64,000 bases of DNA from Desulfocucumis sp964643075 (GTDB lineage Bacteria > Bacillota > Desulfotomaculia > Desulfotomaculales > Desulfocucumaceae). Below the pieces are notes generated by a model that saw nothing but the letters and a program-made list of their open reading frames with translations, searched no databases and was not told the DNA's origin. The stretch is taken from the NCBI GenBank assembly GCA_964643075.1, contig CAZXQO010000023.1, forward strand, positions 1 to 64,000, read 5' to 3'. This document shows positions 25,713 through 34,655 of the stretch, one piece after another (within the stretch, counting starts at the first letter, position 1; each line of letters starts with the position of its first letter). Position numbers and translations under genes: made by a program.

Positions 25713-26555
25713 TTACTGGATTAGTCTACCAGAATAAGGAATCATATAAATAACCGAATCTCCTCCAGCTTTGTGCCAAAGGAGATTCACAATACAATTA
25801 GTATAATTATAGAAAAATTTAGGCGACATAGTAAACCCTACAATTATTGGTCTGTCAGTAGATGGGACATGGCCTTTGCCTATAGTTAATTTAGGAACTT
25901 CCATACTACCGGATGTATCCATCATAGCCAGAACAACCGCATTTGACTCGTATTTATACGATATATCCCAGGTTTTGAAGCGTAAATCATCCTTTGTGAT
26001 TTTACCCAAATAAGGCTCACCTTTAAGGGCTGTTCTTTTAATTGACTCATAAATGGTTCTCTTCCGATCTATATTGCTGATAATCCCTTTCTTCCTAACA
26101 TCCTTAAACTCCGGCGACTCCGATGCCAACTCAGGTTTCTTCTTCTGTTCCAGGTTCGGCAACCCGAGATCCTCAAATATCAGTTCAGCCAGTTCCTCCA
26201 TAGTAATATCCGCCTCATAATAGTCCACCCCTGGTTCTTCCCCTGCACCCTTTCCCTTTCCGCTGCCCGGCTGGGGCTCCGAGTGCAGAACATCCCCCAC
26301 CTGGGTTTTGCCTTTGCCCTGGCCGGAATGTTTATTTTTGCCCTGATCAAAACGAAAGTTAAATTCGTCAAGAGATTTAATAGGAACCTTGATAATTTTC
26401 TGCCCGTCACTCATGATAATGCTTTCTTCTGATACGATATCCGCAAGATTCTTTTTTATTGCTTCCTTAACCTTCTCCCGGTGGCGCTGCCGGTCAATCT
26501 CACCCTTACGGTGCAGTGACCAGTCATTACGGGAGATAGTGTAATTATTGGACAT
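25713..26555 (-). pseudogene. yhbH: yhbH (DUF444/UPF0229) front part with foreign tail
   Basis: The ATG at 26555 (GGGGGG upstream) opens a protein that matches YhbH from SNNYTISRNDWSLHRKGEID through VDYYEADITMEELAELIFED and VVLAMMDTSGSM, the start of its von Willebrand MIDAS site. Immediately after that Met (about 25901) the sequence stops looking like YhbH: the expected EKYMARSFFFWMVRFLR block is absent and 62 unrelated residues follow. The family is about 390 residues long; only about 218 are kept. YhbH works with PrkA and SpoVR in sporulation. The break looks like an element insertion, with the rest of the gene probably to the left of the window. Confidence 0.85.
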
Positions 26556-26636
26556 CTGAGGCTTCCCCCCGCATCCACACATATTTAAATTCGTTTGCGG
26601 CTCGACAGGCCGGATACCCGGCCCCGCCGCTGTTCC

Positions 26637-27137
26637 CTACCTGTTGAGAAGGCTTCCCACATACTTTAACAACTCATTGGCACAATTGGGACAATAACCA
26701 TATTCGTCGATAAGCTTGGCACTGACCTCGTTAATCCTCTTGAGTTGCTCGGCGTCGGGAGTCTTTGTTGATGTGGTAATCTTTACAACATCCTTTAAAT
26801 CAACGAATAATTTCTTTTCAACGGCATCCCTCAAGCGCTCGTGTGATCTGTAATCGAATTTGATGTTTTTACGGGCGTAGGAAGAGAGGCGAATTAGTAT
26901 CTCCTCCCGGAAACTCTTTTTCGCGTTTTCCGATACGCCAATCTGCTCCTCTATAGAGCGCATTAATTTTTCGTCCGGATCAATCTCCTCGTCGGTTATG
27001 GGATCCCTGATCTTTACTCCGTTGCAGAAAGCCTCTACGTTATCCAGATAGTTGTCAAAAAGCACCTTCGCAGATTCCTCGTATGAATACACAAAGGCTT
27101 TTTGCACTTCCTTCTTGGCTAACTCGTCATATTCCAT
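26637..27137 (-). pseudogene. prkA: prkA 3' fragment
   Basis: 166 residues that match only the C-terminus of the PrkA serine kinase/AAA protein: EYDELAKKEVQKAFVYSYEE, LRDAVEKKLFVDLKDVVKIT and LLKYVGSLLNR. Full PrkA is about 630 residues, so roughly the first 465 are missing. Similarity starts exactly where the serine recombinase gene ends; its stop codon overlaps this fragment. prkA-yhbH-spoVR is a known sporulation gene order, so this is host DNA. The 5' part of prkA should lie at the far end of the right-hand element. Confidence 0.9.
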
Positions 27138-27150
27138 GAGCGCAATAGTG
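27120..27150. other. Probable attachment-site junction (att) in prkA
   Basis: PrkA coding similarity begins within a few bases of the stop codon of the large serine recombinase. Such recombinases usually lie at one end of their element. The crossover should be in or beside CATGGAATATGAC (minus strand). Exact core bases cannot be set without the other end or an empty site. Confidence 0.7.
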
Positions 27151-28695
27151 GCGATAAAATTTGTCTTCCCCGTTATTGTTTAAAATATCTCCTACCGGAA
27201 TGAGCGCATAGATGCGCATGTCACCGTTAACGGCAATCTCTATTTTAGGGAATAACGCCTGAATAAGCTTCCTCTGCTGCTGTCTGGACATTTCCTCTTC
27301 CATCCTGGACAAAACCACAAAATAATTGACAATCAATTCAATATCCGGCTTTTGTTCTTTCATACGGGCTAGCTGCTCATAAATCTTTTGCTGCTCGCCG
27401 CTCGCATTTTGAAGCTCGGCTTCTATGGCCTTTTTCTTTTTCTTTAAAGTTGCTTTGTCCCAGTCATCATCAAGAAACAGGGTTAATAGCTTTTCTTTCT
27501 TGGCAGTGAGCTGCTTTTCGGACTTCTTTAAATCCTCCAGGCGTTTCAGAAGTGTATTTTTTTCCTTATCCGAATTTTTGACTTTAATTAACCTTTGTGC
27601 AGCTGCAGGACTGGACCCGATTAGTTTGATGGCCTCAATTATTCTTGCATCCACCCGGTCAACACGGTGGACCGCATCACAAACCGGTTTTACTGTATTT
27701 CCGCACCTGTCTCTGGACCTGTGGCGGTAATAATAATAACTATACTTCTTATTGCCATACTTGCTATGAATCGGAAGAACCTGCAACATTTTATGGCATT
27801 CGACGCATATCAAGGAGCCGGCAGCCAGGCTGGTGACTGTATTTTGCCTTTGCCAGGTTCTTTCTTCACTGCGGCGCTGCAATATTTTTTGGCACCGGTC
27901 AAATAGCGCCACCGGCACGGTGGGTTCAAAGACCGCCCCCACGTATATATCCCTGCCATTTTCGCAACGCCGCAAATCCCCCCGGTGGATAGGATGTGAT
28001 ATAACCCTGAGCACTGCGCAGTTATCCCATATACCGCCTTCGGGCGCATGTATGCCTAATCTGTTCAACTCGTCGGCAATGATTTTGGAACCGTAACCTT
28101 CATCATACATGTCAAACATTTTTTGCACAACCGGGCCGGTTTCAGGGTCAATAACTATTTCATCCTTGCCTCTGTTATTTTTTATCTTCTTCCTTCCATA
28201 AGGCGGCTTGCCAAACCAGTTGCCATTTTCAACAGCTTCAGCCCTGCCCCGCATCATGGCCTTTTTTAACTTTCTTCTCTGGTGTCGAGCAAACAGATTA
28301 AACACGTCACTTACAAGCTCTTCATCCTCGTCGGAAAAGTCAATCTCCTGAACTGGCGTTACCAGACGCACTCCGGCTTCCTTCATTTCGCGCTTTAGCA
28401 GTTCCCAGTCTATAGGCTCCATCCGGGATAACCTATCCTGATCAACCACCAGTATAACGCTGAATTTACCGGCAGCCATATCGTCACGCAATTGATCCAG
28501 GCCTGGCCGGCTTGATTTGGAACCGCTTATGGTATCTTTAAAAATATTATGTATAATAAAGCCCCGACGCTTTGCTAATTCCAGCAATTCTTTCTCCTGA
28601 CCGCCAAGGCTCCATTTTTGCAAATCTTCATCAGTGCTGATACGAATATAGAGAGCCGCACTCAATTCCTCATTCTGTGACCTCTTTTTTACCAA
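27127..28695 (-). CDS. Large serine recombinase (integrase of the right-hand element)
   Basis: 522 residues from the TTG at 28695 (GGGAGTGG six bases upstream). N-terminal resolvase domain with catalytic Ser in ALYIRISTDED, GQEKELLELAKRRGF and VVDQDRLSRMEP; recombinase domain FGKPPYGRKKI; zinc ribbon with CVECHKMLQVL and later Cys residues; a coiled-coil motif of Lys/Glu-rich helices near the C-terminus. This is the architecture of integrases that act between attP and attB without a high-energy cofactor. It ends at the prkA junction, which marks it as the enzyme that made that insertion. Confidence 0.95.
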   Translation of the reverse strand: MVKKRSQNEELSAALYIRISTDEDLQKWSLGGQEKELLELAKRRGFIIHNIFKDTISGSKSSRPGLDQLRDDMAAGKFSVILVVDQDRLSRMEPIDWELLKREMKEAGVRLVTPVQEIDFSDEDEELVSDVFNLFARHQRRKLKKAMMRGRAEAVENGNWFGKPPYGRKKIKNNRGKDEIVIDPETGPVVQKMFDMYDEGYGSKIIADELNRLGIHAPEGGIWDNCAVLRVISHPIHRGDLRRCENGRDIYVGAVFEPTVPVALFDRCQKILQRRSEERTWQRQNTVTSLAAGSLICVECHKMLQVLPIHSKYGNKKYSYYYYRHRSRDRCGNTVKPVCDAVHRVDRVDARIIEAIKLIGSSPAAAQRLIKVKNSDKEKNTLLKRLEDLKKSEKQLTAKKEKLLTLFLDDDWDKATLKKKKKAIEAELQNASGEQQKIYEQLARMKEQKPDIELIVNYFVVLSRMEEEMSRQQQRKLIQALFPKIEIAVNGDMRIYALIPVGDILNNNGEDKFYRHYCAHGI

Positions 28696-28957
28696 TAGGA
28701 ACCACTCCCTCCATGACACTATTTTTCTGTGCCATGGGACAAATTTCCTCCCAGAGATCATCTATTGATCTTTTGCCAGTGCCCCATGCTATTAAAGCTT
28801 CCAGAGCCTCAGCCTTATGCCCCGCCATGGCCACATTCGCCAGTAGCTTAGGCAGGTTGGCACGTTTATAAACTTGGTTAAAAATCAGATCAGCGGCGAT
28901 TTCCAATCCCTCATTACCCTGCCCCTCATTTTCACACAGGAGTATTGTTTCAGGCAT
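28670..28957 (-). CDS. Hypothetical protein upstream of recombinase
   Basis: 95 residues, ATG with AAGGGGGGG upstream. Acidic, helical (LIFNQVYKRANLPKLLANVA), with no known domain. It overlaps the recombinase start by 26 bases, so the two are translationally linked. It could be a small accessory such as a directionality or regulatory protein; that is guesswork from position. Confidence 0.65.
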   Translation of the reverse strand: MPETILLCENEGQGNEGLEIAADLIFNQVYKRANLPKLLANVAMAGHKAEALEALIAWGTGKRSIDDLWEEICPMAQKNSVMEGVVPIGKKEVTE

Positions 28958-29020
28958 TTGTCCCCCCCCTTGGCATTCGTTAAATTACTTTATGAGGTGG
29001 CTGAGTTGTCCAATTACAAC

Positions 29021-29052
29021 AATAAATAAAACCCCCGGGGAAACCCGGAGGT
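29021..29052 (-). terminator. Intrinsic terminator
   Basis: On the minus strand ACCTCCGGG and CCCGGGGGT pair around TTTC-type loop bases, followed by TTTATTTATT. It separates the Rpn-like remnants from the recombinase unit. Confidence 0.7.
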
Positions 29053-29089
29053 CTAAAAATTCAAGTGTTCTTTATAATCTTAAAATCTT

Positions 29090-29179
29090 TTAATTTTTAC
29101 TGAGCGTATCCACTCGAGCCCTGACTTCCCATTCTTCTCTGATACCATCAAACAGCGGAGAGTTTTCCTCAATGCTCAT
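29090..29179 (-). repeat. Duplicated 3' remnant of the Rpn-like gene
   Basis: A 29-codon frame (ATG at 29179) encodes ENSPLFDGIREEWEVRAR, nearly the same as ENSPLFDGIREEWEARGL inside the gene at 29204-30089. The DNA is a clear partial copy. It is a leftover of local duplication, not a working gene. Confidence 0.75.
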
Positions 29180-29203
29180 CTACAACACCTTCGGCAAATT
29201 TAC

Positions 29204-30089
29204 TTAGTTTGGCATAAGTTCTTTAAAAGCTATTTCGAATTCTTCAATGCTTTTGGATTTTACCGCCCGGCGAAGGATCTTTTTAAGCAAGTCCCTTTCG
29301 TTAACTTTAGATAAGCTCTCTTTAACCCAGGCTGGCCTTTGGCCGGTATTCTCCTCAAGAGCTTCAATGATAGCTTCAATCATACCCACACCGAGACCCC
29401 TGGCTTCCCATTCTTCCCGGATACCATCAAACAGCGGAGAGTTTTCCATCTTGCTCACCTCCAGCACTCTTGTAATTAATTGCTTCGGAAACTTCAACGC
29501 AGCCATAACACCCAGGGACAGGTAAAGAGTTGACCTTTCCTCTTCCCGGGGTTCTTCGTTCTCTACTCTCTCAGCACACTTCTCCAGCACTGCTTCAATC
29601 GGCTCATCCTGTCGCATCAATGGCACCAACGGCAGCAGCCCCACCGGCCCCCGGTAGAGAAAGTCCCTGCCGGTAATATCCTCCAGGTTAATCAGCCGGT
29701 AGTTAAAATCAACCACTGTCAGGTCCAGACAATCCATTGTATATTGTTCTGCCTGCCGTCCTCTGCCGGTTAGGTTTATCACCACTGGATACACCGGCTT
29801 TTCATGCCGTCGATGGTGCATTGCCGTGTACTCCAAAAGCCGCCCGGCCATCTTACGGTCCGGCCTGGCCTGAAAACTCCACCAGCATCATATAGTCATA
29901 CCCGTTCTCACGAACCTTGACCAGAACATCATTAGTCCGCTGAACGGCCACAGCCTCTTTATCGGTTGCCTGAATCTGCTCCACGGCAACATCCATGCCA
30001 CGCACCAGTGAAACAATATTGCCTATGTACCGTTCGGCCAGAGCCTTTATAATCAAATCAAATTCCGCCAAGGGCACCATCCCTCTCAT
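29204..30089 (-). pseudogene. Rpn-family (PD-(D/E)XK transposase-like) nuclease, frameshifted
   Basis: Two adjacent frames make one protein. The 5' part (ATG-side at 30089) has LAEFDLIIKALAERYIGNIV and VQRTNDVLVKVRENGYDYMM with the VEF nuclease core; it stops at 29853. The next frame continues as KMAGRLLEYTAMHHRRHEKP and runs to a helical C-terminus. The join is near GGCCAGGCCGG, where reading one base over restores QARPDRKMAGR. This is a known host-associated nuclease family often called recombination-promoting nuclease. A frameshift here suggests decay, unless a slip is programmed. Confidence 0.8.
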
Positions 30090-30183
30090 GTATAATTATA
30101 ACATAAATACAAACCAATCACAGCGGCATTGGTTTATACCTTTTATTACACACCATTGCTACACACAGTATTTGAAGTACGCA

Positions 30184-31098
30184 TTAAAAACCTAAAGCCT
30201 GTTGCAAGTCCTGACCCTTGTAACCGTCCTTAAAATCCTCAAAAGAACAACTTTTGTAATAAAACCTATTGACCCAACGAGCAAAGGATTTTAACTTAGG
30301 ACCGGCTCCCTCATAGCACATTATGAAAGGCTTACATCCAAACTCCTGCAAAACATTAAACCTGTGCCAATCCTGTTCCCATGTGGTATTATAACCCACC
30401 AGGATGTAGAACCTCAGATTATATGCTTTAAAACCTGCTTTAACAAGTGCCTCAATACCTGTTATAACCTGATGCTCGTTCTCTGGCTTATCCCATGCAA
30501 AGAAAACTTGATTATCTGTCCGGTGGAGATTGCTGATCTTAATCTTTGCTAGTTCCGCAGCCACCATATCATTGATGTACCGGATATCAAGTCCTTGGGT
30601 GAAATGTACCGTTAGTCCACGCTCCCTAATCTCCCGGAAGTGTTCCGGCCAGTCTGGACAGGCCAATAGATTTGCGTCCAGCAAAACCAAAAAACCACCC
30701 CGGGAATTAAGTATGTCTCCAGCCCGGGCCACGGTCTTTGATTCGTGCCCTTCCATTACCGGCACTACACACCATGGGCAGTTTCCCGGGCACCCAGCCG
30801 TGAGGCGTCCAAAACCGTAATTAATGTCATAAAGGCTATAGTCTGGCTTGTAGGTGGCTATCTCCGGAGGAAGTGTAACTGTATGGTCCCAGCCAGGGCC
30901 ACCTACCACTGCCGTATGGTATATCTTTAAAAGCTCCTCAGCTATATGACGGTGCTTTCTGAAAATGCAACTTATATAAGTCAAATCACCACCGGTTCCC
31001 AGGCTCACGGTGTCACCCATGGACTTGTGGTAGGCTGATATTTTCATCAGAGCTAAGTTTGGTAATTTTCCTCCGATATCGATTAATCCTACCTTCAA
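30184..31098 (-). CDS. Radical-SAM family protein, element cargo
   Basis: 304 residues from the TTG at 31098, chosen because GGAGGTGAG stands six bases upstream. An N-terminal region resembles a B12-binding-like Rossmann part (VGLIDIGGKLPNLALMKISA). The cluster motif is GCPGNCPWCVVP (CxxxCxxC), the usual ligand set for the radical-SAM 4Fe-4S cluster. Later VHFTQGLDIRYINDMVAAEL and FYILVGYNTTWEQDW fit the barrel. Substrate is unknown. It is encoded between ssb and the Rpn-like pseudogene. Confidence 0.82.
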   Translation of the reverse strand: MKVGLIDIGGKLPNLALMKISAYHKSMGDTVSLGTGGDLTYISCIFRKHRHIAEELLKIYHTAVVGGPGWDHTVTLPPEIATYKPDYSLYDINYGFGRLTAGCPGNCPWCVVPVMEGHESKTVARAGDILNSRGGFLVLLDANLLACPDWPEHFREIRERGLTVHFTQGLDIRYINDMVAAELAKIKISNLHRTDNQVFFAWDKPENEHQVITGIEALVKAGFKAYNLRFYILVGYNTTWEQDWHRFNVLQEFGCKPFIMCYEGAGPKLKSFARWVNRFYYKSCSFEDFKDGYKGQDLQQALGF

Positions 31099-31126
31099 GA
31101 TCTCACCTCCAATGTTGCGCATTTTT

Positions 31127-31166
31127 AACATTGTGTGCAGCACCGCTTTCAGTGAGCCGGTGCTGC
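31127..31166 (-). terminator. CAGCACCG hairpin, first copy
   Basis: CAGCACCG and CGGTGCTG pair around twelve bases. The flank AACATTGTGTG is identical at a second copy (48411-48447). It lies just after ssb and before the radical-SAM gene. There is no strong T-run, so it may be a processing or regulatory hairpin. Confidence 0.5.
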
Positions 31167-31191
31167 GATGCATATTATTGGAATACATCAT

Positions 31192-31599
31192 TTAAAACGG
31201 CATGTCGTCATCAACAAAACTGACTCCGCTGGCAAAATCACCATCATCGGCACCATCAGCCGGCTTCTGCGACTGACCATTCTTAGCTCTATCCAAAAAC
31301 CGCACCGTTTCGGCTATAACTTCGGCAGCCTTGCGACGAATGCTCTGGCTGTCTTCATAGGAACGAATCTGCAGCCGTCCTTCTACCGCCACCAGACGTC
31401 CCTTACCGAGGTGTTTGGCGCAGGTCTCGGCAATTTTTTGCCAGGTTATGATATCAATAAAATCGGCCTGCCTTTCCCCCTGCTTGTTGGTCCTTCTGTC
31501 CACCGCCAGGGTGAACTTAGCTACCGGCGTGCCGCTGGGAGTATACCGCAAATCCGGCTCCCTGGTCAGTCTGCCGATCAAGATAACCTTGTTTAACAT
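31192..31599 (-). CDS. ssb: Single-stranded DNA-binding protein
   Basis: 135 residues, full OB-fold pattern: MLNKVILIGRLTREPDLRYT, FTLAVDRR, DFIDIITWQKIAETCAKHLG and GRLVAVEGRLQIRSYED. The acidic tail ends DDDMPF, the usual contact for partner proteins. It would coat single-stranded DNA during transfer and replication. Its neighbourhood with ArdC is typical of the early-transfer region of conjugative elements. Confidence 0.97.
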   Translation of the reverse strand: MLNKVILIGRLTREPDLRYTPSGTPVAKFTLAVDRRTNKQGERQADFIDIITWQKIAETCAKHLGKGRLVAVEGRLQIRSYEDSQSIRRKAAEVIAETVRFLDRAKNGQSQKPADGADDGDFASGVSFVDDDMPF

Positions 31600-31673
31600 T
31601 TTTTACCCCCATTCTTAATTATTCAAAATAATCTATTAAGTAATCGGTACCAGCTCCACCCAGGGAGTTGTCC

Positions 31674-32114
31674 TTATTCCTTGGCAGCCCCCTGGATGAC
31701 CTGGCCGTCATATAAAACCGTCAAATTCTCCGGCGCGTTAAAAAATGTGTAATACATTAGACTCAAACTATCACTGACCTCGTCCGCTATATATTTCCTT
31801 CTGTCGGCAATATCAGCATGAACCTCCCTGTACTCCTCGCGCAGATCCCCCTCATGATAAGCCTCGTTTTTCTCCAGCTCGTTTTCCACATACTCATCTT
31901 CAGACACAAAAAACTCATCCTCAAACTCATCCCGAAGCCGGCGCTCAACCTCTTTCTTGATAGCTTCCTCGGACTCTTTTTTGAAAATATCCTCAAAATA
32001 CCACTCCATTTGTTCTCTCAGCAAATCTCCATGGTTCTTTTCCCACTTGTAATGAGCAGCTATCATTACTTCCCAGGCGTACTTTTCCAATTCGTTTTCC
32101 AGGATAATTTTCAT
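31674..32114 (-). CDS. Acidic hypothetical protein
   Basis: About 146 residues from the ATG at 32114 (GGGAGG nine bases upstream). Rich in Glu and Asp (FEDIFKKESEEAIKKEVERR), mostly helical, no membrane segment. Possibly a DNA mimic or antidefence protein given its charge and position beside ssb and ardC, but no family is recognised. Confidence 0.65.
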   Translation of the reverse strand: MKIILENELEKYAWEVMIAAHYKWEKNHGDLLREQMEWYFEDIFKKESEEAIKKEVERRLRDEFEDEFFVSEDEYVENELEKNEAYHEGDLREEYREVHADIADRRKYIADEVSDSLSLMYYTFFNAPENLTVLYDGQVIQGAAKE

Positions 32115-32299
32115 CACCAAAAACCTCCCTCAAAAATTTGATGATCCGCTCTTCCACCAACCCCACCGTACCGCCACGCGCAAGCAACAAGGGGGGTTTG
32201 GGGGGTTAATCAACCCCCCAAAAGGTACTCCGCATAAAACCGTTACCGTTCATCCCCCCTGCATTTTTTCGCCTTTCGGCTGTAGCCGAATCAGCGCCG

Positions 32300-32865
32300 G
32301 CATGCCCGGAAGGCAAGGGTGGTCCGAAGGGCCAGGCTGAGGAATACAGGACTGGTTCCTGCCCCAAAGGAATGCTCAGGAGGATATGCCGCAAGCCCTT
32401 GCCCTTGCCTGTAGGGCCTTTAGAGCCGGTGCTATAATGAGGCTTAGCCGAAAGGCGAAAAAACAAAGTCAAAGCGCCGCCAAAGCGGCGCTACCTCTTA
32501 AAAGACCTCAAAGCCATGACCTGACAGAACGCAAGTTGGGCAGTCTGCCGGGCATGGCCTTCAGTATCAGCCTGGCTGACATGCCATGACCGGCTGTCTG
32601 CCCCGGCCCCAGCAGGACCAACAAAGCCAGGCAAGCAGTATTCAGTCAAAGCCGGGGCGGGCATCAGCCGGCCCTGGCTAACCGATTAAAAGACCCCAAA
32701 GCAATAGAATCAGCAAGCACTATCTGCCCGGCAAAAAAGCAAAACACCTAAGAAGGGCTGAGTGTGCCTTCCCCAAGATGAGCCGGACGGTCTTGCTACT
32801 GCAAAGGAATACCCCAAAACAAGACGGTCCGGCGGCTTTTCTACCCAAAAAAAGACCCTGAATTA
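32300..32865. repeat. Structured repeat family, copy 1 (with 189-bp insert)
   Basis: Shares with copies 2 and 3 the blocks GACTGGTTCCTGCC, TATAATGAG (32433), GCGCCGCCAAAGCGGCGC and the end pair GAGCCGGACGGTCTTG / CAAGACGGTCCGGCGG. It is the most divergent copy. About 189 bases are inserted at 32510-32698, flanked by direct repeats AAAAGACCTCAAAGC and AAAAGACCCCAAAGC. The 815-bp gap from 32115 to 32929 otherwise has no credible gene. It lies upstream of the acidic protein gene and downstream of ardC. Confidence 0.8.
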
Positions 32866-32929
32866 TAACAAAAAATAAACGCTCTGAAAACATTAGTGGC
32901 CGGGGCCAACAAACCCCGGCCACTAGCTG

Positions 32930-33772
32930 TTACTCTTCGCCTCCATCGCTGAATGCGATCCCCTGAATGTAATCCGCTGCTTTCTGTGCTGCCGCTGCCG
33001 CGTAAACGATTAACCGGGAATCATCTTTCAGCCTGCGAAGCCAGGAAGCAACATATGCCGCGCTATTATCAAGGGTCTCCTGGACGATACCAGACACGCC
33101 ACAGAGCATAGCCGCGCCGATCTCCGCAATCAGTTCTTCTCTCGAATAGATTTCAGAACCAAAAGCAGCCACACCTTGAACGCCTTCCCGGTTTAACCGT
33201 CTTTTATGGCCGGTGCTGTGGACCATTTCATGGAATAGGGTTGAATAATACTCCTGTGGCACCTTATAATCGGAGATAGCCGGCACGCTTATGCTGTCCG
33301 TGGAAGGAGCATAAAAAGCTCTGCCAGGCGCGAAGGTTACGGGAGGGCTATTCCTGTAGCCTTCAACTATTTTCTGCGCCTCTTCAATAGGATCATGCTC
33401 GTATGTCTCACCGTCCTTGCGCCGGGATTTCATCCCCTCGCATTGCCTGTTGATCTCGAAAACCTTGTAATACCGCAGGATGGGAGCCTTTTCGGTCTTG
33501 CCGGATTCCCCGTCCTCCAACTCGTTCCATTTCCAGAAGACTACAATGTGGCCGGTTTCGCCTTTCTTTACTTTCCCGCCTGCCTCGCTGATTTGCTTGA
33601 ATGTAGCGTATTCACCAGGCTCCAGCATCATTACGTTGATTCCCCGGTAAGGCTTTTGAGTTTTCCAGCTTACCGCCTGGTTACTACTGTTCCAGGGCCT
33701 GCGCCAGGGAATAACACCTTGTTCCAGTTTCTTAATGATCTGCCCGGTAACAATCTCATAAACGCTTGCCAT
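32930..33772 (-). CDS. ardC: ArdC-type antirestriction protein (ssDNA-binding plus zincin)
   Basis: 280 residues. N-terminal ArdC domain (YEIVTGQIIKKLEQGVIPWR, RPWNSSNQAVSWKTQKPYRG) and a C-terminal zinc-peptidase-like domain with LFHEMVHSTGHKRRL (HExxH) and SREELIAEIGAAML. ArdC-family proteins bind single-stranded DNA and protect incoming DNA from restriction. AGAAGGAGGAG precedes the ATG. Repeat copy 2 lies directly upstream and includes its leader. Confidence 0.92.
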   Translation of the reverse strand: MASVYEIVTGQIIKKLEQGVIPWRRPWNSSNQAVSWKTQKPYRGINVMMLEPGEYATFKQISEAGGKVKKGETGHIVVFWKWNELEDGESGKTEKAPILRYYKVFEINRQCEGMKSRRKDGETYEHDPIEEAQKIVEGYRNSPPVTFAPGRAFYAPSTDSISVPAISDYKVPQEYYSTLFHEMVHSTGHKRRLNREGVQGVAAFGSEIYSREELIAEIGAAMLCGVSGIVQETLDNSAAYVASWLRRLKDDSRLIVYAAAAAQKAADYIQGIAFSDGGEE

Positions 33773-33789
33773 TTTTGCTCCTCCTTCTC

Positions 33790-34206
33790 TTGAGGGGCTT
33801 TCACCCTCTGTTTTTAAAGAAGGTCCCCGGGCAGGCCGGGTTCATCAAGGGCGGCGAAGCCGGGCCGGGAGGGATACCGGACTGGTTCCTACCCAAAGAA
33901 ATGCCCAGGAGGATATGCTCACGGCCTTAACCCTTGAGGGTTCCGGCCTGATTCCTGGGGTATAATGAGAAGAACAGAGGAGGCAAAAGCAAAGTCAAAG
34001 CGCCGCAAAAGCGGCGCTTCCTCGCAGAGACCCCAAAGCATACAGAATTAGCCGGGCACTCTCTGCCCGGCAAAAAGGCAGAACCCTAAAGCAAGGGCAG
34101 AGTGTGCCTTCCCCAAGACGAGCCGGACGGTCTTGCTGCCGCAAAGGAATACTAAAACAAGACGGTCCGGCGGCTTTCCTGCCCTGGCCAAGACCACAAA
34201 CACAAC
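33790..34206. repeat. Structured repeat family, copy 2
   Basis: About 417 bases nearly colinear with copy 3. It holds a GAGGG/CCCTC leader hairpin beside the ardC ribosome site, a GC-rich CCCGGGCAGGCCGGG block, TATAAT at 33961 on the plus strand, the GCGCCGC/GCGGCGC hairpin, a GCCGGGCA/TGCCCGGC hairpin and the end stem CCGGACGGTCTTG / CAAGACGGTCCGG with one central mismatch. No credible gene fits in it. It fills the whole gap between ardC and the next gene. Confidence 0.88.
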
Positions 34207-34257
34207 AAAAATTTGTTTTATAGGTGCCGGGTATAGGCCCCCGGCTGGCCGTGGTGG

Positions 34258-34641
34258 TTATGCCCATTCAGCGTTTTCATATTGTGGCATGTCGCTGATT
34301 ATTTCAAGGGCTATGGTGTGCATCAAGCTTTCCGTGTCTTTGAAAAGGTCTGTCTCGGGAACATCTCCCTCACTGCACTGGTAGAGAAAGCAGCGCAGGG
34401 ATTTGAATACTTGCATTTTGTGTCCGGGTACCCAATCATGTTTGTAAAGCCGAACCGGGTTTGATTCGCTATACCTTTGGTCAACTGCATCCGTGTTCAT
34501 TTTCCAGAGGCGTTGTCCTAACTTGTCAGGCTCTACTGCTAAGGTGGGGTAATAGGCGTCAAGCGCTCCCGTGTTAACATGCTGGGCAATGTAGGTAACA
34601 ATACGGTCAATGGTTTTCTTTTCAACGATGTAGGCACTCAT
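34258..34641 (-). CDS. Hypothetical protein (early-region type)
   Basis: 127 residues, ATG with GGGGGATA upstream. Starts MSAYIVEKKTIDRIVTYIAQ, then LWKMNTDAVDQRY. Soluble, with no domain I can name. It has its own copy of the structured repeat upstream (34656-35080), like ardC, so the two may be switched on together. Confidence 0.7.
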   Translation of the reverse strand: MSAYIVEKKTIDRIVTYIAQHVNTGALDAYYPTLAVEPDKLGQRLWKMNTDAVDQRYSESNPVRLYKHDWVPGHKMQVFKSLRCFLYQCSEGDVPETDLFKDTESLMHTIALEIISDMPQYENAEWA

Positions 34642-34655
34642 TATTCGGTATCCCC

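Noticed and set aside
25713..27137. prkA fragment and yhbH as intact small genes
   Set aside because: Both match only parts of long, well-known proteins and end or start at junctions with unrelated DNA.
32206..32472. Minus-strand frame across repeat copy 1
   Set aside because: Composition is that of the GC-rich repeat, there is no ribosome site, and the frame is not kept in other copies.
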